Shown here: positions 1 to 11,097 of the stretch, in pieces | How the letters are laid out: each line of letters starts with the position of its first letter | Numbering within the stretch: the first letter of the stretch is position 1 | Made by a program: the position numbers and the translations under genes | Notes under the pieces: model-generated | Told to the model about the DNA's origin: nothing | The model's database searches: none | The model's input: only the letters and a program-made list of their open reading frames with translations | Source: Dioscorea cayenensis subsp. rotundata | Taxonomy: Eukaryota; Streptophyta; Magnoliopsida; Dioscoreales; Dioscoreaceae | Length of the DNA stretch: 64,000 nucleotides | Assembly: GCF_009730915.1 (NCBI RefSeq) | Contig: NC_052474.1 | Location: 8,281,501 to 8,345,500 of the forward strand | Direction: 5' to 3'

Positions 1-1459
1 ACTTCCAAGAAAATGGAGCTTTTTTTCTGATCCATTAAAGTGAAGACAAGACTTTTTGACCAAAAAAATCTCAAACATTTTCAAACCAATTGGGTTGCAT
101 TTTTGGGGATTATTCATTTATTTGAGTTAAACCCCTAATCCATTTAATCATGTATAACTTTTTGCCATCTTTACAAAAAAGGGTGAAAAAGAGCCTTTTT
201 CTTATACTAAATTTTTCAAAAGCATGATATCATTATTATTATTATTTTAAGTAATTGAAAGTTAAACTTATAGAGCAATATAGTATATATAGCATAACAA
301 TTCTAATTATGATCCAAGTTCTTGTAATGGCTAATATATAGATATATGTGTATATACATATGTATATTTATGTATATCTATATATTTGGTATACTTTTTT
401 TCAAAAAAATAATAGCCACATGCATTAAAAAAGTAAGAGAATACAACTACAAACAAACAACAAACTAGTTCAGAGAGAGAGAGCAACAAATCGAGAAAAA
501 TAACAAAAAAAAAGACAACAAAGGTGAATTATTTATAATATTTGGTATAATTTTGTGTGGGTGATTGATGAAATATATAATATGAAGTGTAATTCATAAA
601 AATGAATTTATGAATAACCAGAGTGAAATGGAAGAAAGACTAGAGAATCAAGCAAAGAACACACATGAGGTGAATATATAATGCATGAATGCATTGATTT
701 GTCTTCTCATCCGCACATGCTTGATGTGAGATAAGATGCCAAAATATAGGTTTCAATTTATTGTATATTTATTGTTACGAATAAATTACACAACAATTTT
801 ATGACCACCTTAAAGATTAAAAAAAAACATGAATCAAATTAATGCCACTACCTATATAATTAGAGGACATACAAATTCAATTATCTTATAGCAATACGGT
901 TAATAATTATATTATAAATTAATGAAAAAAAATTTGACTCCTTGGTGTGAACTAACACTAACTCATTAATTAGAAATAATGTCAAATGATAAATCTTGCC
1001 ACATTTTTAGCACTGAGAATCAGTAAATAAACTAGAGATTGCCCTGACACCACCTACATCTCATTAATATGGAAAAGATCATTTTAGTTAATTACATTGA
1101 GTTGCAGCCTTGCAGTATATATACTATTTAAGCAATCACGTACATACATGCACACCCACTACTATTCACAAACAGTAAAAGAAAACAAAGAAAGACATGC
1201 AGAATAAGAAGAGGAAAAAGAGTAGAATATTAATAAGAGTTAATCCCTATATATACATCAAAATCTCATAACTTCTGTGTTTGGTGGTGTGTCTTTAATT
1301 AATGATATATATATATATATTGGTTGCATATATATATATATATATATATATGGTTCATATCAAGTTCAACATTTATATGACTGCTCATATATAAATATAT
1401 GTGAGTTAGGTAAAGGTTTATTCAATATTCTTTATATCTGCCATAAATAAAAAAATATA

Positions 1460-1461
<2 letters not shown>

Positions 1462-1527
<66 letters not shown>
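1462..1527. repeat. (AT)n microsatellite
   Basis: About 33 uninterrupted AT dinucleotides. It is the longest simple repeat in the window and likely to be length-polymorphic. Confidence 0.95.
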
Positions 1528-1533
<6 letters not shown>

Positions 1534-1755
1534 GATAGTAAAGGCATAAAGTAGACATGTGGAGAGAGTTGAGGGTGAAGCGGGATAAGCGGGTGCAGGT
1601 GCTGTTGCTGTGTATAACTGGACTGCATGCATGCATGCAACGTTAGCCAACACACATGCACCAAACATGCCCTGCTTCAATGCACCCACATGACCACCAA
1701 AATTATTTATATATATATGATGCATCTAATTAATTCAATACCTTGAATACTATGA

Positions 1756-1759
<4 letters not shown>

Positions 1760-1791
<32 letters not shown>
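1760..1791. repeat. (GA)n microsatellite
   Basis: About 16 uninterrupted GA dinucleotides in intergenic DNA. Confidence 0.95.
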
Positions 1792-1793
<2 letters not shown>

Positions 1794-2887
1794 TGGTTAA
1801 TTAATTATCTAAATATATACAGTGGCACAGAAATCATTGGGGGAAGAATATAAGGAGAGATGTGGGTTGTTTTGGATGCTTGTTTTTTTAATTAATTCAT
1901 CATGTGTTTGTGTCTGTATGTGTGTTTAAGTCCTTCATGCTCCTGGTTTTGATGTTGAGGTTATATCAGTTTAGTTAATTTACTTTTGTGAGATCTAGTT
2001 AGGCTAGCTTTTGATAGTTGGGTCAGTGGTTTTCATAAGAAGGGCCAAAAAATAAACTAAAAGTGAGACAAGCCTTAATTAAGGTAAAAGAAATTAAAAC
2101 ACACCCGATAAAGTGACACTATTACTATTAGGTGTAATGGAATATATATATATATATATACATTGATAAAAGTGGATAAATAATATCGGATGATGGTAAT
2201 TAAGAAAACAAGTGTACTAATATTACAAAAGTAGTGTGTCACAGAATCTACTAGTAATAAGATAAGACTTATCAGAAGAAAAACATCAACATAAGGGAAT
2301 ATACAAGTGACACCCTTAACAATCGTCATAACTAGTTGGATGATCCATCTAAAGTGGTACTAGGAGGAGAGGTTAATTACTTTGAGCGGGGGTTGGGGGT
2401 CGGTATATATATATATATATATAGTAGTGGATGTCGTAACCTATAGGAAGTCAATGTTTCGTTTGAATGTTGTTGATATGGAATTCTCCAGCTTCAATAT
2501 TTTCGCATGTGGCTATGAATATGAAAAACAAAATCGATCAATGTTAATTATAATAAAAAATTAAGGTCGGAGAGTTTAACAATAAAGATGTAGTTATTTA
2601 GTTCCAACTAGATGTTCCAAAAAAATTTTAACCGGAAGTTCTCCTATTACTCGAAAGTATTTCTCAAGATTGATTAATTCTCTAATGAAATATATTTAAT
2701 ATTTAAATAATTTTTATGTGTATGTGTTTAGCAGTATTATCATATAAAAATTTTTAAATTAGATGATATATAATTTACTGAGGTTTCTGAGTTTATAGAC
2801 TTAAGGTTAAAATCTCATGGGAAATTTTGGTGAAGTGTTTGTATACACTTGGATTTATTATTATATATGTTGGTGTGGGTTTCTATC

Positions 2888-3867
2888 TATGATTTAAAAA
2901 CGGGACCGGACCGGCCGGTTGAACCGGTTGAACCGGGAACCGGCCGATAAACCGGTCCGATTACTCACATAAAATAGTAAAGAACCGGGCCGGCCGGTTC
3001 AACCGGTTCAACCGGTGAACCGGTGAACCGGTTGAACCGGACCGGCCAATTTATTAATTTAAATTATTTAATTAGTTTATTTATTTTATAATTAAAAAAA
3101 CTTAAATAAAGTTAATAAACTCATTAACTCGGTCCAAATTTCAAAAAAAGGCAAAAAAAGTCACAAAATACTTGAAAAACAAAAATACTTGAAGATATTA
3201 ATATATTATGATTTATTATCATTAATTTATTATAATTAACTTATAATTTTTACGCTAATCAACAATTAAATCATTAAAAATTAAAGTATTAAAGTATTAA
3301 ACCAAACATTTCAATGGTTTGGTTTTTTTATTTTTTTAATCATTATTGTTGTATACTTGTATACTTATATTTTTATTTAATTCTTTATTTTTTTAATATT
3401 TGTTGTATAGTTGTATCCTTGTATATTTGTATTTTTAAAAAAATTTTTAATTTTTATATAAAGTTAAGACTTTGTGACCTTATAAAGGTAATTTAAATTT
3501 GCAATATGTAATTTTGTATCTTTATTATTATTTTTTCTTTATTTTTGAAGTTATTTTTACTTATTTATTATTATTATTTTAATTTTTAAATATTTATTTA
3601 TTTGAAAAAATTAAATCCGGTTGAACAATTTTAATAACGTCAAGAGTTATTAATCAAGAGTTATTCACTAATATGAATGGGCATTTTTGTTGATTTTTTT
3701 GAATTTTTTTTTATAATTTTATGATTTTTTGACATTTCTTATTTTAACAAAAATTTAAAAAAATAAAAAATGTTGGACCGGCCGGTCGAACCGGTTGAAC
3801 CGGTTGAACCATGAACCCGGTTGATCAACCGGGTTCACCAACCCGATCCGGTTTTTTTAAATCCTTG
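2888..3867. mobile_element. Non-autonomous hAT-like DNA transposon (about 980 bp)
   Basis: The ends form an imperfect terminal inverted repeat. The left end reads TATGATTTAAAAACGGGACC and the reverse complement of the right end reads CAAGGATTTAAAAAAACCGG. Both ends have dense subterminal copies, in both orientations, of a nine-base motif of the type CCGGTTGAA, while the middle is AT-rich. The flanks TTTCTATC (2880-2887) and CTTCTATG (3868-3875) agree at 6 of 8 positions, as for an aged 8-bp target duplication, the size hAT elements make. There is no transposase frame. The hAT assignment is inference; another TIR superfamily is possible. Confidence 0.6.
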
Positions 3868-4358
3868 CTTCTATGTAGCATGCCCTCCGCTTCTTAGTAC
3901 TTTTTTCGTGAGGAATGTTGTTTATGTTGAAAGTTTTATATTGGTTAATTTAAACAAAGGTTTGTTTTGACGGTATGCCTGTGAGACTCACCTCACTTGT
4001 ATAAGTTTTATGTTAGGTTGGATTTTCTTTAAAAAAAAAATATTAATTTGATCCAAGGACGAACTGTTTTATGAACATCTACAGCCTACAGATATGTATT
4101 GATCCATTGGTTTTCGTCTTTGCAGATGTCATTTTCCTAAATTTAAACCACATTCATCTTATTTCTTTTATTTTTTTCTTTGCATATTCTATCTATGAAC
4201 GCCTACAGTCTACAGTATAGTCTATATTCTTTAGATGATATATTAACCCATTTGTCCTCTATATTACTTTTTCGTCTTTGTAGATATTTTATGAATGCCC
4301 ATAGTCTAAAGATGATGTATTGTTTATATGTATATATATATTGAAATAATTTATATAT
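3868..4358. other. Intergenic DNA between two transposons
   Basis: I see no gene. The stretch contains poly-A and AT runs and repeated phrases around 'ctacagtctaaagatgatgtatt' type words, which look like decayed repeat DNA. Confidence 0.6.
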
Positions 4359-4740
4359 GTTAAAAAGAGTGATTTAAAATCAAGTGGCTGAAGTTTGAAG
4401 GAGCTAATATGTTGAGAACCTGATGAATTGGTTTTGTGGGAAGTTGTGTAGTGGGTTTTGTCTGTTTGTGTTTTATGGGGTATGATAATAGTTTGTCTTG
4501 TACTATGTTATCAATCAAAGTCATGTTTGTGTCAGGTGTATTGGAGTTAGTGTTGTTTTGGGCTGGTCACTTTGAAATTATGTAATTGCTCTCCAGCGGA
4601 GAAAATGACAAGCTAAGTGAAATCCTTTGAGTTCTTCCAGCCTAACATTTTTTTTTTTTTGCTCCTTTCTTTTCTTCTAAGATCTGAAGACTTGTTTTCA
4701 CTTCCTTCTTCATACTTAATCTCAAATCCAGATTGTAACA
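4359..4740 (+). repeat. 5' LTR of the copia element
   Basis: 382 bp, TG...CA ends, matching the 3' LTR at 9866-10247 end to end apart from scattered substitutions and small indels. The terminal words are TGTTAAAAAGAGTG and AGATTGTAACA. Confidence 0.95.
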
Positions 4741-4741
4741 G

Positions 4742-4752
4742 TGGTATCAGAG
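4742..4752 (+). other. Primer-binding site (initiator tRNA-Met type)
   Basis: TGGTATCAGAG lies one base after the 5' LTR. This is the usual plant LTR-retrotransposon sequence complementary to the 3' end of initiator tRNA-Met, from which minus-strand DNA synthesis is primed. Confidence 0.9.
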
Positions 4753-5737
4753 AGATTGCGATCCTACAAAGCTCATCACTAATCCTGTGCGTCGGAGTGA
4801 CTTATGGCGTCCAATAGTAGTAATCCACAGCATATATCTCAGACTTCAGTGCTAGTTTTTGACGGGGAAGAGTACCAACACTGGATTATTATAATGGAAA
4901 CACTATTAGGTCTCATGATCTCTGGGATCTGGTTGAAAATGGTTACTTAGAAGAAGATGATGAAGCTAAGGTGAAAGAAAACAAGAAGAGAGATGCTCAT
5001 GCTCTGTTTCTCATCTAACATGCTTTGCATCGTCCTTTGTTTTCACGGATTGCTGCTCTTAAGACCTCCAAAGGCACTTGGGATACTCTAAAGAGGGAGT
5101 TTCAGGGAACCACCAAAGTCATGGCAGTAAAGCTGCAAGCTTTAAAGCAGTCTTTTGAGAATCTACGTATCAAGGACAATGAAGAAGTGCAGAACTACAT
5201 CTCCAAAGTGACAGACCTAGCCAATCAAATGCTGTGCTTAAGAGACACTCTGTCGAAATCCATGGTGATGGGTAATTAAAGTGATGAGAAGCTTAGGACC
5301 TAAGTTCAATCATGTGGTGGTTGCAATTAAAGAATCGAAAGACTTAACCAAACTAACCATGACTAAGCTAAGCGGATCCTTACGAGCTTAAGAAGCTCGA
5401 CTTAAAAGCCAAGCTGATGATGCCGAAAAGAAAGTGCTCCATGTGCAGGGTGAAGCATCGGGATTCAAGAAAAGTGATGAATATTCGTATCGAGGATGAG
5501 GTAGAAGTTGGCCTCGGGCAAGAGGTCGAGGTAGAGGAAGATCGAGAGGTTCAGACTTGAATCAGTAGCAGAGTGAACATTCAACTTACAAAAGCAGTGT
5601 TCAATGTCACCTATGTAAGAGGTATGACCATGTTCGAGTAGACTGTTGGTTTAGAGACAAAAATGCAGAGAAACAAGAAAAGCCAGCCACTCTCATTGCA
5701 GAGGAGACGGAAGAAAGTAATCTATTCATGGTACAAC

Positions 5738-6716
5738 CAAGGTTTAAAAAGGCGAAAGGTGTACTTGAGGCGTTTTGCTCTTATGAGGCGAGGCGTAAGC
5801 CTCGAGGCGATCCGAGGCGTAAACCTCAACAAAAACTTGAAAAATGTAAATAATAATTCATAATATAGACTAAATAATCATAAAATTCATAATAAAATGA
5901 TTCATTGTCTTTAGTTTTTCATATTTTTTTTTAACTTAAACTTACTTCATAGTTGATTTAATTACTAAGAAATTGTTTTTATAATTTTAAATTATTATAA
6001 ATTTATATTAATTATTAGTGTTAAATTAATATTTAAATTATAAACATATTAAATATTTTTATAATTTTTATTATCATCTTTGATATATTATTAATATATA
6101 TATTATATAATTAATTTTTATTTTAGAATAATCTAATTAATGGATAATGATTTGATGATTATAAGTTTGTAAAAACCCTAGCCTCCACCGTCCATTGATA
6201 ATGATAATGATTGATATTATTTAAATTATAAATTTTTTAATAATTTTTATTAACATCTTTGATATATTATTATATAATTAATTTTTATTTTCAAATAATC
6301 TCATTCGTTGATAATGGTTTGATGATGATGATAAGTTTGTAAACCCTAGCCTCCACCACCCGTTCATTGATGATGAATCAATGATTTGAGGATCTCTGTA
6401 CGCCACGTCGCCACCATCATCACCCGCTCAAAGACGCCAGGTTCGCAACCACTGAAACCGCATCCTCAGTGTCCGCATCCTCTCCGACCTCCGCAACAAC
6501 CGTCCCCTTCTTAGTTCTTAGCCATTTTTTTCTACTTCTTGAGGGGTGTACGCCTCTTGAGCCTCGAGGCGGCGAGCCTTGAGGCGGAGCGCCTCACCCG
6601 GTTGAGGCGTAAGCTTCGCCACCGGCCATGGAAGCGTATGCCTCGAGCCAAGCCATCACCCTCTTGCCTTGAGACGTGCCTCGAGGCGTAAGCCTCAATC
6701 GCCTTTTTAAACCATG
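5738..6716. mobile_element. Non-autonomous hAT-like transposon nested in copia gag-pol (979 bp)
   Basis: The two ends are an 18-bp terminal inverted repeat with one mismatch (CAAGGTTTAAAAAGGCGA and, reverse-complemented, CATGGTTTAAAAAGGCGA). The element is flanked by an exact 8-bp duplication, GGTACAAC, at 5730-5737 and 6717-6724. An 8-bp duplication and ends of the type CANGG are hallmarks of hAT elements. Subterminal regions are rich in GAGGCG/CGCCTC words in both orientations, possible transposase-binding repeats. There is no transposase frame. It splits the copia element between the gag zinc knuckle and the protease. Confidence 0.85.
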
Positions 6717-9700
6717 GGTACAACATGGGTCAAGAGTTCAAAATGATACCGTGTGGTTGGTGCATGGACAGTGGTTGCTCCAACCATATGTCAGGTGAAC
6801 GGAATCTCTTCAGAAATCTAGATGAAAGCTTTAAAATTGGTGTTCGGTTGGGTGATAACAAGGAGATCTCCGTCGAAGGAAAAGGCACAGTGGCTCTGAA
6901 CACTTTGCAGGGAGGAGTGAAGCTCCTTCACAATGTTCAATTCGTCCCCGGATTAGCTCACAATCTTTGAGAGCAGGACAATTGTTGTCAAGTGGTTACT
7001 CGGTTCTATTTGAAAATGAAGCTTGCACTATTCATGACTCAAAGACAGGAGTGCAACTGATTAGCATACCACATACACATAATAATATGTTTCCTCTTGA
7101 TGTAGTTAACATGGGGAGCTTGAATGTAGCTGAAAGTGTTCAGAAGAATTCAAAATTGTGGCATGAGAGATATGGCCACTTGAATTACAAAGGATTGAAA
7201 CAGTTGGAACAAGAAGAAATGGTAGAGGGGCTGCCACACATCATGGAAGGAGATAAGTGCGAAGACTGTGTTGCCGGGAAGCAAAGTAGAAACCCATTTC
7301 TTGTGGGAAAAGCTTGGAAAGCTACTGAGAACCTTCACCTTGTACACATAGATATTTATGGTCCTATGCAATATGCAAACAGAGTCCATTGGGGAGGGGA
7401 AGGGGGGTTAACAAATATTTTTTGTTGTTTGTTGATGATCGTAGTCGAATGTGTTGGGTATTTTGCATGAAGTACAAGGCTGATGCATTGGTGTTTTTCC
7501 GAAAATTTAGAATCCTTGTTGAGAAGCAATCAGGATATGAAGTTAAGCCACTACGCTCGGATAGGGGTGGAGAATTCATGAACAAGGACTTCATTGCCTA
7601 CTGTGAAGACCACGACATCAAACGAGAACTCACCGCACCTTACACACCCCAGCAGAACGGAGTGGTGGAAAGAAATTTCTTTCCATCATGGAGATGACTA
7701 GGTATCTACTGAAGAACAAGAGGCTTCCAAACTCCTTCTGGGCAGAGGCTGTGGTTACTGCTACTTACTTGATTAATTTTTCTCCTACAAGTGCAGTAAT
7801 TGGAATGACACCGTATCAAGCTTGGTATGCTATGAAGCCCTCCGTTAGTCATCTAAGGACTTTCGGATGTATTGCGTTCTCCTTGATTCCTAAGCGAAAA
7901 CTACATAAGTTGGATGAGAAAACAGAGAAGTGCATCTTCATTGGATACAGCATGAACTCCAAAGCCTACAAGTTGTACAATCCAAAAACTCACAAAGTCA
8001 TTATCAGTCGTGATGTGCCGTTTCATGAAAATGATAGCTGGAATTGGAAGAAAGTAGCATCTGTTTCTACAAGAACACCACTCCAAAGTTGGGGAGAAGG
8101 AAGTGCAACGGATTCAAGGACACTAGAAGATCCTCCTTTGATTGCTGAGGAGAATGTTATCTTTGGTGGTACTGAGATTACTGAATACACCACCAGCAAC
8201 ACTTCAGAAGCTGAATTCACCACCAGCAACACTTCAAAATGTGAAGCTCCACAAATAGTACAAACTGATGGTTCACCAGCAAGGAAGGTGAGGTTAACTG
8301 ATATTTATGAGAACTGTACTTTTGTTCTAAATGTTGTAGACCTGGTCACTTATGAAGAAGCATCCGAAGATGGTTTTTGGAGAAAGGCTATGGATGAAGA
8401 GCTCACCTCAATTGAGAGAAATGAGACGTGGGAGTTGATGGATCTTCCACTAGGCAAGAAAGTGATAGGTCTTAAATGGGTGTACAATACCAAGTATGAT
8501 TCAAAAGGTAATATTCAGAAGTTTAAAGCTCGTCTAGTCGCTAAGGGATATGTACAACAAGCAGGGATTGACTTTGAAGAGGTCTTCGAGCCAATTGCAA
8601 GGATAGAAATGGTAAGAGTTCTTTTCGCACTTACGACACAATTGAATTGGCGAATGTATCATTTCGACGTCAAGTCGGCCTTCTTGAATGGAGTAATACA
8701 AGAGGCAGTCTATGTGGAATAGCCGATTGGATATGTGAAGACTGGAGATGAAAGTAAAGTGTATAAATTAAGGAAGGCCCTATATGGTTTGAGACAAGCG
8801 CCTAGAGCTTGGTATGCAAGAATTGACTGCCACTTGTTGTAGTAGGGTTTTGAGAGAAATGCTAATGAACACACACTTTGCATGAAGAAGAGTGAAGATG
8901 ATCACATGCTATTAATGTGCATTTATGTTGACGACATTGTTTACATGAGCTCTTCGCTGAAGATGTTGGAGTTGTTCAAGCTTGACATTGAGATGACGGA
9001 CTTGGGCACACTAAATTACTTCCTTGCACTTGAAGTTAAACAGAGTGAAGATGGCATTTTTGTTACACAGAGAAAATATGTGGAAAATATACTTAAGTCA
9101 TTTGGAATGCAATCGTGCAAACCTGCTGCAACACCCATGAACATGAATGACAAAATGCAAGCAAATGATGGCATTGGAAAGGCTGATGTCTGGGTTTATA
9201 GAAGACTTATAGGAAAATTGCTTTATTTGACACATACACGCCCAGATATATCCTATGCTGTTGGAATATTATCTAGATTCATGTCTAATCCCACCAAGCA
9301 GCACCTTGGAGCTGGAAAAAGTCTCTTGGGATATCTGTGTGGAACAAAGAACCTTAGACTATGTTATTCAAGGAGCATGGAATGCAGGTTGCAAAGATAT
9401 TCAGATAGCGATTGGGGAGGTTGCATTGATTTTAGGAAGAGCACATCCGGGATGATCTTTAACCTTAGAACTGGGGTTGTATCGTGGGGATCAAGGAAGC
9501 AAGACATCATAGCACTATCGACAACGGAGGCAGAATATGTGGCAGTGACAACTGCAGCATGTTAAGCTGTTTGGTTGCGAAAGATGCTGGAAGATTGTGG
9601 AATGAAACAAAGGAGGCTACGATAGTATGTTGCGACAACAAGTCCACGATCACAATTGCCAAAAACCCGGAGCTGCATGGAAGAACGAAACATATCGATA

Positions 9701-9856
9701 TTTGCTTCCATTTCATACGTGATTTGATCTCAAGTGGGTAATAGAACTGAAGCACTGTAATACTGAGAATCAGTTAGCTGATATTTTTACTAAGCCTTTG
9801 GGAGTTCAGAAACACAACTACATAAGAGCAATGCTTGGTATCTGTGATTTTGAATC

Positions 9857-9865
9857 AAGGGAAGG
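9857..9865 (+). other. Polypurine tract of the copia element
   Basis: AAGGGAAGG lies directly before the TG of the 3' LTR, the position where plus-strand priming occurs. Confidence 0.75.
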
Positions 9866-10247
9866 TGTTAAAAGAGTGATTTAAAATCACGTGGTTGAAG
9901 TTTGAAGGAGCTAATATGTTGAGAACCTGATGAATTGGCTTTGTGGGAAGTTGTGTGTAGTGGGTTTCGTCTGTTTGTGTTTTATAAGGTATGATAATAG
10001 TTTTCTTGTACTATATTATCAATCAAAGTCATGTTTGTGTCAGGTGTGTTAGAGTTAGTGTTGTTTTGGGCTGGTCACTTTGAAATTATGTAATTGCTCT
10101 CTAGTGGAGAAAAAGACGAGCTAAGTGAAATCCTTTGAGTTTTTCCAGCCTTACATTTTTTTTCTTTGCTCTTTTCTTTTCTTCTAAGATCTGAAGACTT
10201 GTTTTCACTTTCTCCTTCATACTTAATCTCATATCCAGATAGTAACA
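9866..10247 (+). repeat. 3' LTR of the copia element
   Basis: 382 bp, TG...CA, the pair of the 5' LTR at 4359-4740. Confidence 0.95.
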
Positions 10248-10995
10248 ATATAAACATAGCTTGTAAAAAAGGATTAACATATTTTTAAAGAGAAAATAAA
10301 TTGATATACAACAGTATAATATCAATCAACTATCGAACAGAATATTTGGCGTGAATATACAAGTATAAATGTCAACATTTTCAATTTTCAAGAGAATATA
10401 ATTGAGGGTAGTTAATTCATTAATGGAACTACATCTTTTCATGTTATATAGTAGTGTATATTAATAAAATTGTAGATTAATTGTGAAGGGAACAAGGAGA
10501 ATTAAATGCTTTATAACTTTATATGAAGTTAATTTGGGGTGTTACAAAAATTAATCTCTAATGCTTAACTTTTCATCAATTGATTCAAATTCCAATGAAA
10601 TATAGAGTCTCTCCATAGTGAGCTTCTAGTAATATTAAAAATTCAACTAATCTTTATATTTTCTACTGGATATATAATTTTGCATTTGTTATAAGCCAAA
10701 TATAAACTTTTATACAATTTGGTAAACTGATGCTAAATATTTATTTTTCTTTTTAGCAAATCTTGTATTTTGACAACCTTCAAGTGATAATCCTTTTAAT
10801 TTAAACTCTTTAGGGTGAACCAACTGTTTTTCCTTGTTTTCAATCTCTAAAACCAAGATTTTGGTATGAACATATGTCTTCTATTTCTCTTTTTGTTTTT
10901 CATAATTCATGCTTAAATATTAATTAGATGTTAATCAATTCAAGTATTTAAACTTTTTTAAGAGATTATTTTGATACAAAATTCTATTAGTTAAA
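10248..10995. other. AT-rich intergenic DNA
   Basis: I see no gene, RNA or clear repeat in this stretch. Confidence 0.7.
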
Positions 10996-11060
10996 TTTTT
11001 TTTTTGGAATAAAATGGATAAATCACAAATTTATTGAAAAAATAAATAAATTAATCCCAA
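10996..11060 (-). mobile_element. Possible 3' tail of a second LINE, inverted
   Basis: On the minus strand this reads GTGATTTATCCATTTTATTCC followed by a ten-base A run (T run at 10996-11005). It resembles the 3' end of the plus-strand LINE at 17448-17478 (AAGTGGTTTATCCACCTT then A-rich). It may be a 5'-truncated LINE copy in the opposite direction. The similarity is short, so this is tentative. Confidence 0.35.
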
Positions 11061-11097
11061 AATGAAGTATGAAGGTCAAACACAATTGTCTTGACGG

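Larger units (their letters stand above)
1..2887. other. AT-rich intergenic DNA with microsatellites
   Basis: No convincing gene is visible. The stretch is AT-rich and carries several simple repeats: AT tracts near 1303-1352, a long (AT)n tract at about 1462-1527, (GA)n at about 1760-1791, and shorter AT tracts near 2143-2160 and 2403-2422. The open frames here are either translations of the AT tracts (Tyr-Ile runs) or short and unrecognisable. Confidence 0.8.
4804..9865 (+). pseudogene. Copia gag-pol polyprotein, broken
   Basis: The frame starts at ATG 4804 but shifts at about 4906. Gag continues through 5025-5278 (UBN2-like gag region) to a CCHC zinc knuckle at about 5605-5646 (CHLCKRYDH...DC). 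After the nested hAT-like element come the protease motif MDSGCSNHMSG (about 6765), the GAG-pre-integrase zinc finger (KLWHERYGHLN; CEDC, about 7155-7275), the integrase core with D, D and E positions (HIDIYGPM, SDRGGEF, NGVVER), reverse transcriptase (KWVYNTKYD; FDVKSAFLNG; YVDD at about 8926) and RNase H (SDSDWGG; STTEAEYVA). Stops at 8720-8722 and near 8840 plus several frame changes disable it. The terminal copia motif LADIFTKPL is recognisable at about 9776. Confidence 0.93.
4359..10247 (+). mobile_element. Ty1/copia LTR retrotransposon, complete ends, decayed coding region
   Basis: Two direct LTRs of 382 bp each (4359-4740 and 9866-10247) start with TG and end with CA. They are followed or preceded by a primer-binding site and a purine tract. 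Domain order is gag, protease, integrase, reverse transcriptase, RNase H, which is the copia order (integrase before RT). The LTRs differ at about two dozen positions by eye (about 6-7%), so insertion is not recent. The flanks share ATAT (4355-4358 and 10248-10251), a possible 4-5 bp target duplication but in low-complexity DNA. Frameshifts, in-frame stops and a nested hAT-like element at 5738-6716 make it non-autonomous. Confidence 0.95.

Noticed and set aside
1418-1725. Minus-strand open frames with long Tyr-Ile runs
   Set aside because: They are translations of the (AT)n microsatellite and have no coding signal outside it.
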